The translations under genes were made by a program, and so were the position numbers. Positions 15,129-19,272 of a stretch of 19,272 nt of DNA are shown here, one piece after another. Origin of the DNA: an uncultured Ruminococcus sp. (GTDB lineage: Bacteria; Bacillota; Clostridia; Oscillospirales; CAG-382); NCBI GenBank assembly GCA_902783535.1, contig CACZRJ010000088.1, positions 1-19,272 on the forward strand, in the 5' to 3' direction. A model generated the notes under the pieces. It had not been told where the DNA came from and searched no databases. It saw only the letters and a list, made by a program, of their open reading frames with translations. Position 1 is the stretch's first letter. Every line of letters begins with the position of its first letter.

Positions 15129-16019
15129 ATGGACAACGTGATCCTGACCACCGATCACCTTACGAAAAAATACCGCGACACAGTCGCGAACGACGGCATC
15201 ACCATCTCCGTACCGCGCGGAAAGATCATCGGCTTCGTCGGCGAAAACGGAAGCGGAAAGACGACGCTGCTCAGAACGGTCACCGGCCTCATCAAGCCGA
15301 CCTCGGGCAGTTTCCGCTATCATACGGAAAGCGGTTCCTGCCGCGTCGGCGCGATCGTGGAATCCCCCGCTCTGTTTCCCGGCCTGTCCGCCTACGACAA
15401 CCTCGCGTTCCAGGCGCGCCTGTGCGGCGCTCCCCTTTCCGACATTCCGGATCTGCTTGAGACCGTCGGACTGACCGGGACCGGGAAGAAGAAAGCGAAG
15501 CAGTTCTCCCTCGGCATGAGGCAGCGGCTCGGGATCGCCGTCGCTCTGCTGTCAAAGCCCGACCTGCTCATTCTGGACGAGCCGACGAACGGACTGGACC
15601 CCCAGGGCATCATCGAACTCCGGAAGATGCTGCGTTCCCTTTGCGACGACAAGGGAATGACGATCCTGATCTCCTCCCACATTCTGAGCGAACTGTCCCA
15701 GCTGGCCGACGCATATCTGTTCCTCCACAAAGGGCGCATCAGTGAAACGTCCACCGCCTCGGAGCTATCCGAACATGCGACGAAGGAACTCCGGTTCCAG
15801 TGCCGCGAAAACGCGGAAAACGCGGTCAAAGCCATTCTCGAGAAGGGCTACGCCGAAAAAGCGTCCCCCGTCGACGGAGGGTTCGTGCTGTATGACCCGA
15901 AGGACTATTCCGGGATCCTGCGCGAACTGTCCGTCCTGGAGATCACGGACCTGGAAACGCGCAAAGCCTCCCTGGAGTCCCACTATCTCGAGATCATGAA
16001 CAAGGAGGAAAAATCATGA
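15129..16019 (+). CDS. ABC transporter ATP-binding protein, bacitracin/lantibiotic-resistance (BcrA) type
   Basis: This 296-residue ATPase powers an ABC-2 exporter. Visible parts are Walker A GENGSGKTT (38-46), signature FSLGMRQRLGIA (126-137), Walker B LLILDEPTNGLDP (146-158) and the switch histidine H184 in SSHILSE. Where most ABC proteins have the Q-loop, this one reads AIVESPALFP (75-84), the Glu-containing variant common in BcrA-like ATPases. The last 80 residues form the usual accessory C-terminal region. The ATG at 15129 is used because GGGAGG lies just upstream; in-frame codons from 15051 precede the transcription start. Its stop overlaps the permease start (ATGA). The substrate could be a peptide antibiotic or lantibiotic, but similar pairs have other roles, and no two-component system is adjacent. 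Confidence 0.93.
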   Translation: MDNVILTTDHLTKKYRDTVANDGITISVPRGKIIGFVGENGSGKTTLLRTVTGLIKPTSGSFRYHTESGSCRVGAIVESPALFPGLSAYDNLAFQARLCGAPLSDIPDLLETVGLTGTGKKKAKQFSLGMRQRLGIAVALLSKPDLLILDEPTNGLDPQGIIELRKMLRSLCDDKGMTILISSHILSELSQLADAYLFLHKGRISETSTASELSEHATKELRFQCRENAENAVKAILEKGYAEKASPVDGGFVLYDPKDYSGILRELSVLEITDLETRKASLESHYLEIMNKEEKS

Positions 16020-16849
16020 AAAACCTGCTCCGGGCCGATTTCTTCGCGATGCGGAAATCGAAATCCGTCTACATTCTGTTCGGCGCCGCCGTTCTGACCG
16101 GATTCCTCCTTCCGCTGCTTTTCTTCGCCATCCTGAAGGGATTCGGCGCCATCCTGGATTCGGGCGTTCTGGAAGCCGCGGGCGACAGCGCGTCCCAGGC
16201 GATCAGCGCCATGCAGTCAATGATCGTCCTCCTGAACGGACACTACGTTTTCCTGACATGCATCCCGATGACGCAGGGATTCGGGCTCATCCTGACCGCT
16301 ATGGTCGCTGCAGCGAATGCGCGTCCGTTCGCCACCGGCATCTACAGGAACAAGATCATTTCCGGATGCGGACGTCCGTCCATTTATCTTTCCCGGACCC
16401 TCATTTCCTATCTCGTCTCCCTGCCCTCCGCCTTCCTCTTTCTCGGCGTGACGGCCGGCGCCTGCCGGCTGATGTTCGGCAGTCTGGATCTGTCCGGAGA
16501 AGAATGGACTTCCATCCTCTTATTCACGTTTGGGATCTATACGGCATATACTGCGATCTGCGTATTCACGGCGTTTCTGACACGGTCGGTACCCGTCAGT
16601 CTCATGGTCGCGATCCTGCTTCCCATCCTGATGAATCTCGTGCTGTCCTTTCTGGCGCCGGCGCTTTCGAACTACGCTGACTGGACGAGATATCTGCTCT
16701 ACGTTCTGCCTTCCATGCAGATCATGTTCATTACCGGAGGCGCGGATTACAGTGCGCTCCTTGCCATTGTCCCGGCCGCGGACGTCGTGATCGCCGCTCT
16801 GCTCACCTTCTTTGGGATCCTGCGTTTCCGGTCTCAGGATCTGAAATGA
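16016..16849 (+). CDS. ABC-2 type permease, lantibiotic-immunity-like
   Basis: The 277-residue product has about six hydrophobic segments: one near 19-42, one near 78-100, then roughly 120-150, 170-190, 195-222 and 245-268. A large extracytoplasmic loop follows the first helix, as in BcrB/NisE-like permeases. It begins LLRADFFAMRKSKSVYI, the amphipathic N-terminal stretch typical of this group. It overlaps the ATPase gene by four bases (ATGA), with AAGGAGG eight bases upstream, so the two are surely made together and form one exporter with the ATPase dimer. No substrate-binding lipoprotein is encoded. The transcript ends at the terminator at 16886-16916. Confidence 0.9.
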   Translation: MKNLLRADFFAMRKSKSVYILFGAAVLTGFLLPLLFFAILKGFGAILDSGVLEAAGDSASQAISAMQSMIVLLNGHYVFLTCIPMTQGFGLILTAMVAAANARPFATGIYRNKIISGCGRPSIYLSRTLISYLVSLPSAFLFLGVTAGACRLMFGSLDLSGEEWTSILLFTFGIYTAYTAICVFTAFLTRSVPVSLMVAILLPILMNLVLSFLAPALSNYADWTRYLLYVLPSMQIMFITGGADYSALLAIVPAADVVIAALLTFFGILRFRSQDLK

Positions 16850-16885
16850 TCTTCCGGGCGGACGTCGTCCGGCCGCAACACAAAA

Positions 16886-16916
16886 GGAAGCCGTGTTATG
16901 CGGCTTCCGTTTTTTT
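16886..16916. terminator. Bidirectional rho-independent terminator between convergent genes
   Basis: GGAAGCCG (16886-16893) and CGGCTTCC (16901-16908) form a perfect 8-pair stem around TGTTATG. On the plus strand it is followed by G and seven T residues; on the minus strand the stem is followed by TTTTG. It can serve both the ABC operon and the transglutaminase-like gene. Confidence 0.9.
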
Positions 16917-16928
16917 CGTCACATGCGC

Positions 16929-18194
16929 TCAGTCGTTCAGATACTTTCCGTTCGCATCCACATAGTCCTGGAATTCCTTGATCTCGTAGGCGAGCGTGGT
17001 TTTGCGGTATTGATATTTTTCGTGATTCTGCGGCAGGCCGAACCGGATCAGGTCGATCTCCCTGCTTCCGGACCGGGTGATGATCGCGTCCTCGACCTGG
17101 CAGTCGAAAATGTAATACTGCCCGCCCAACAGGATGACGAGCCATTCGTGGCTGGTATATCCGCCTTTGCTGGAGGTCGTATATCCTTCGACGACGAAGC
17201 ACTGCAGACCGATGCGGCGCATCATGAGCGTGAAGGCGGCGGAATAGCAGTTGCATGTGCCGTAGCCCTCGCACAGGCACTGGTAGCCGCAGGACCAGTA
17301 GTACTTCTGGTACGGACGCTTCCAGTGCGCCGGAGACTTGTAGTAGGTGTGGTTGATCATGTATTCGTAGCACTTGAGGACCTTTGTATAGGTATCCATG
17401 GAATTGTCCGTCAGGTCCTTCAGAAGCGCTTCGATATACCGGTTGATCTCGTCGTCGTTCGTGACGTACGGCCGCAGATCCTGTGAATTGAGCAGGGACT
17501 GCATGTGCGCCGCGTTCGCCAGAATGACGTCGCAGACAGTTTCGGCGGTCGTCAGATCCAGTTCCTCGTAATACGCCGCACGGTCGACTGCGGAAATGAC
17601 CAGCTGCGGGTTCTGGATCTTCGTCGCGGCGCGCACATATCCGTCCGCATCCGTATAATAAACGTCCTTCTCGAGCATGACCTTCGATTTTTCGATCGGG
17701 TGGCCGTCCGAGTCGGAAACATGGATCAGAAGAACGAACTCTTCGATCTTCGGCGCATCAGGATCGTCCGAATCTTCGAAAACCGCGACTTCCACCGGTT
17801 CCGTGATCGGGTTTTTGTACGTCGTCGTCTCCTGGATGTCCGAGCCTACGAGCTTGATGGTCGGCTTGTATGTTCCGGCCTTGATGGATTCGATCAGCTG
17901 CACGATGTCCGGAACGACGATCGGGTCTTCGGAACTGTCTTCGGAAGGCTCGGACGACTCGGGCAGGAACAGCGACCCTTCGCCGGGATCAGATTCGGGC
18001 AGAGAAACGGAGACCTGGTCCATTCTGTCCAGCTCGCTCGCGTCGTTCGCGGGATGTACGGTCTTCGTCTCCCCCGTCGCCTTCTGGAACGGATCGTCCG
18101 TGTAGGACTGATTCAGGAAAACCATGGCCGCGACGACAACGCCGACTGCGAGCAGTATGACGGCGGCTATGCAGATTTTTCGCAACGTGGTCAC
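16929..18194 (-). CDS. Membrane-anchored transglutaminase-like domain protein with active-site cysteine cluster
   Basis: The 421-residue protein has an uncleaved-looking N-terminal membrane anchor (8-27) and then an acidic Ser/Glu/Pro linker (about 63-92), so its body should lie outside the membrane. Residues about 152-225 resemble a Cna-B/carboxypeptidase-regulatory-like beta domain (HVSDSDGHPIEKSKV, YYTDADGYV). Residues about 265-370 match the transglutaminase-like superfamily: GTCNCYSAAF with nucleophile C314, SHEW with H349 and YIFD with D364. These enzymes act as proteases, peptidases or crosslinkers; which applies here is unknown. Five cysteines (302, 306, 308, 314, 316) lie within 15 residues at the active site. 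The start is GTG at 18194, fixed by AAGGAGG six bases upstream. It has its own promoter (18242-18270) and is convergent with the ABC exporter. Confidence 0.87.
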   Translation of the reverse strand: MTTLRKICIAAVILLAVGVVVAAMVFLNQSYTDDPFQKATGETKTVHPANDASELDRMDQVSVSLPESDPGEGSLFLPESSEPSEDSSEDPIVVPDIVQLIESIKAGTYKPTIKLVGSDIQETTTYKNPITEPVEVAVFEDSDDPDAPKIEEFVLLIHVSDSDGHPIEKSKVMLEKDVYYTDADGYVRAATKIQNPQLVISAVDRAAYYEELDLTTAETVCDVILANAAHMQSLLNSQDLRPYVTNDDEINRYIEALLKDLTDNSMDTYTKVLKCYEYMINHTYYKSPAHWKRPYQKYYWSCGYQCLCEGYGTCNCYSAAFTLMMRRIGLQCFVVEGYTTSSKGGYTSHEWLVILLGGQYYIFDCQVEDAIITRSGSREIDLIRFGLPQNHEKYQYRKTTLAYEIKEFQDYVDANGKYLND

Positions 18195-18241
18195 GGCGGT
18201 CCTCCTTCGGTATCGTATTCGCGGGATCTCATCTTCCTGCT

Positions 18242-18270
18242 ATGATAGCACAGCAGCCGGAAAAATGCAA
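18242..18270 (-). promoter_or_regulatory. Extended -10 promoter of the transglutaminase-like gene
   Basis: On the minus strand TTGCAT (18270-18265) and TATCAT (18247-18242) are separated by 17 bases, and TGC precedes the -10, giving the extended form. The start near 18235 gives a leader of about 40 bases. The promoter lies in the 104-base gap after the DUF4838-like gene, in which no good terminator is seen, so read-through is possible. Confidence 0.75.
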
Positions 18271-18298
18271 CCGGCGAACGCGAGAATTTACAAATTCG

Positions 18299-19228
18299 TT
18301 ACAGCGCTCCGAGGTCGGGGATCTCAGGTTCTCCGTAAAGAGAGACGTAGTCTTCTCCCAGGTAGCAGGCGAACGAAGAAACCGAACGGAAGCCGAGCGA
18401 ACGGTAAAAATCGAGATCCGAGCGGATGACTTCGATGTCGGGCGTATACTTTTTCGGAGGTTTCTGCCATCCGGAGAAATACGAGTTGTCCATCCAGTAG
18501 TCCAGCACTTTCGCGTTTTCCATGCCGAAAAATCCGAGCAGTTCGCGGATGTCTCCGGCTTTCGACTTCTGCTGTTCCCGCACGGGCTTGTGCATGTCCC
18601 TGTCGAAGGGGGCGTATTCGAGAAACACGCCTTCCGCCGGGCGGACGGACTTCGGCGTTTCCATCGTGTCCGCATATGCGAGGTAGGCGACGCAGGCGTC
18701 CGGGATCACCTCCCGGATCGAAGCGCAAAGCGCGTTCGCCAACATCAGATTCTGGTCCGACGGCGTCAGACCCGCACAGGCGGGGCATCTGCAGAAGCAG
18801 TCTCTCGCGTCGTCCGCCCAGAAGTAAAACCGCTTCTCGGAACGGTACAGTTTCTTTGCGAGTTCTTTCGCCCTGCGCAGCACAAGATCCATGGCGCCGG
18901 GATCGGAAAAGCAGAAATTCCAGTCGCTCGTCCGCACGCCTTCGGCGTTCATCCGGAAGCTTTCCGGCTTTTGACCGAACAGTTCCCGCGGATACAGGAA
19001 TCCGGCCGCGTGCAGTTCATATTCGACAGTGAGCCCGCTGTCGCGCGCCAGATCGATCAGATGTCTGAAGTCGTCCGTTTCCAGCTTTGACAGCAAATCC
19101 TTCAGCGCGTCCGCAGCCGCGGGACCGCCGACGGGATGGAGCGCGATCCCGGTATATCCGAGGCTTGACGCGCGCCGGATCCACCGCTCCGAGAGTTCGT
19201 CGGGGTGGATCAGCAGAGTCGTTCTCAT
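18299..19228 (-). CDS. DUF4838-like glycosidase-superfamily protein, no export signal
   Basis: The 309-residue product looks like a TIM-barrel protein related to DUF4838, a family placed near alpha-glucuronidase-like glycosidases. Support comes from FYFWADDARDCFCRCPAC (134-151), with D139/D140 and C144, C146, C148, C151, then LANALCASIREVIPDACVAYLAY and GVFLEYAPFDRDMHKP. DUF4838 proteins carry a comparable Asp-rich segment followed by a C-x-C-x-x-C-type motif and a similar SDRVLRFVN-like helix. The N-terminal half (HPDELSERWIRRASSLGYTGIALHP) fits a barrel strand and helix. No signal peptide is seen, so it is probably cytoplasmic, and it is short for the family. The ATG at 19228 has AAGGAAGG five bases upstream; an ATG at 19261 lies inside the -10 box. 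Function is unknown: sugar hydrolysis is a guess from fold, and the cysteines could bind metal. Confidence 0.68.
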   Translation of the reverse strand: MRTTLLIHPDELSERWIRRASSLGYTGIALHPVGGPAAADALKDLLSKLETDDFRHLIDLARDSGLTVEYELHAAGFLYPRELFGQKPESFRMNAEGVRTSDWNFCFSDPGAMDLVLRRAKELAKKLYRSEKRFYFWADDARDCFCRCPACAGLTPSDQNLMLANALCASIREVIPDACVAYLAYADTMETPKSVRPAEGVFLEYAPFDRDMHKPVREQQKSKAGDIRELLGFFGMENAKVLDYWMDNSYFSGWQKPPKKYTPDIEVIRSDLDFYRSLGFRSVSSFACYLGEDYVSLYGEPEIPDLGAL

Positions 19229-19259
19229 GGTTTCCTTCCTTTCGCTTCCTACTTTTCTC

Positions 19260-19265
19260 ATTATA
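19260..19265 (-). promoter_or_regulatory. -10 box of the DUF4838-like gene promoter (cut by window edge)
   Basis: TATAAT reads on the minus strand at 19265-19260. Transcription would start near 19253, leaving a leader of about 25 bases to the ATG at 19228. The -35 box would lie beyond the window edge and cannot be checked. Confidence 0.6.
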
Positions 19266-19272
19266 CTGACAT

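Noticed and set aside
18256..18275. GCCGG/CCGGC inverted repeat across the -35 region of the transglutaminase-like gene, also considered as a terminator for the gene before it.
   Set aside because: Arms are only five bases with a ten-base gap, and no T run follows on the minus strand.
1..19272. Search for CRISPR arrays, tRNA or rRNA genes, transposases, phage genes and known riboswitches.
   Set aside because: No regular spaced repeats, cloverleaf or rRNA-like sequence, integrase or transposase motifs, or recognisable riboswitch cores were seen by eye; short or divergent RNA elements could be missed.

Overview
The window reads as chromosomal DNA of an anaerobic, GC-rich Bacillota (Clostridia-like) bacterium, probably from a gut or rumen type of habitat. 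The grounds are strong AGGAGG-type ribosome binding sites on most genes, TTGACA/TATAAT-type promoters, a formate-tetrahydrofolate ligase, surface proteins with Pro-Ser-Glu linkers, a BcrA-type ABC exporter and a CotH-family lipoprotein. The species assignment is inference; there is no rRNA or tRNA gene. Coding is dense: 14 complete genes and one probable fragment at the left edge. No gene-free stretch exceeds 300 bases; the longest are 5126-5409 and 14899-15128, both divergent promoter regions.

Region 1 (1-5195, minus strand) is a tightly packed operon read leftwards from a promoter at 5167-5195. It encodes an alpha/beta hydrolase, a fusion of an S24/S26 signal-peptidase-like domain to a nucleotidyltransferase-like domain, glycerol kinase GlpK, and a second alpha/beta hydrolase of monoacylglycerol-lipase type. 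Stops and starts overlap or lie 13-36 bases apart. Two lipase-like hydrolases around a glycerol kinase suggest use of (lyso)glycerolipids with capture of the released glycerol.

Region 2 (5289-9298) holds two convergent genes for extracytoplasmic proteins, separated by a strong terminator. One is a membrane-anchored CBM9/DOMON-like protein with nine PSE[A/E/T] repeats before its C-terminal membrane helix. The other is a predicted lipoprotein with Cys-x(1-2)-Cys repeats, an InlB-like repeat and a CotH kinase-like domain.

Region 3 (9420-15012, minus strand) is metabolic and transport. An antiporter, an MgtC-family membrane protein and formate-tetrahydrofolate ligase form one operon with a clear promoter and a terminator after fhs. 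An IMP dehydrogenase of the type known from the protist Tritrichomonas foetus follows. Fhs supplies 10-formyl-THF, used in purine synthesis, and IMP dehydrogenase commits IMP to GMP.

Region 4 (15067-16916, plus strand) is a two-gene ABC-2 exporter of the bacitracin/lantibiotic-resistance type, with a good extended -10 promoter, an inverted repeat framing the ribosome binding site and a bidirectional terminator.

Region 5 (16929-19265, minus strand) contains a membrane-anchored transglutaminase-like protein with a cysteine cluster at its active site, and upstream of it a compact DUF4838-like protein with no visible export signal.

I found no CRISPR array, prophage, insertion sequence or recognisable defence system. 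The most unusual items are the peptidase-nucleotidyltransferase fusion in a glycerol operon, the CotH kinase-like lipoprotein beside a protein full of S-x-E motifs, the protist-type IMP dehydrogenase and the cysteine-rich transglutaminase active site.
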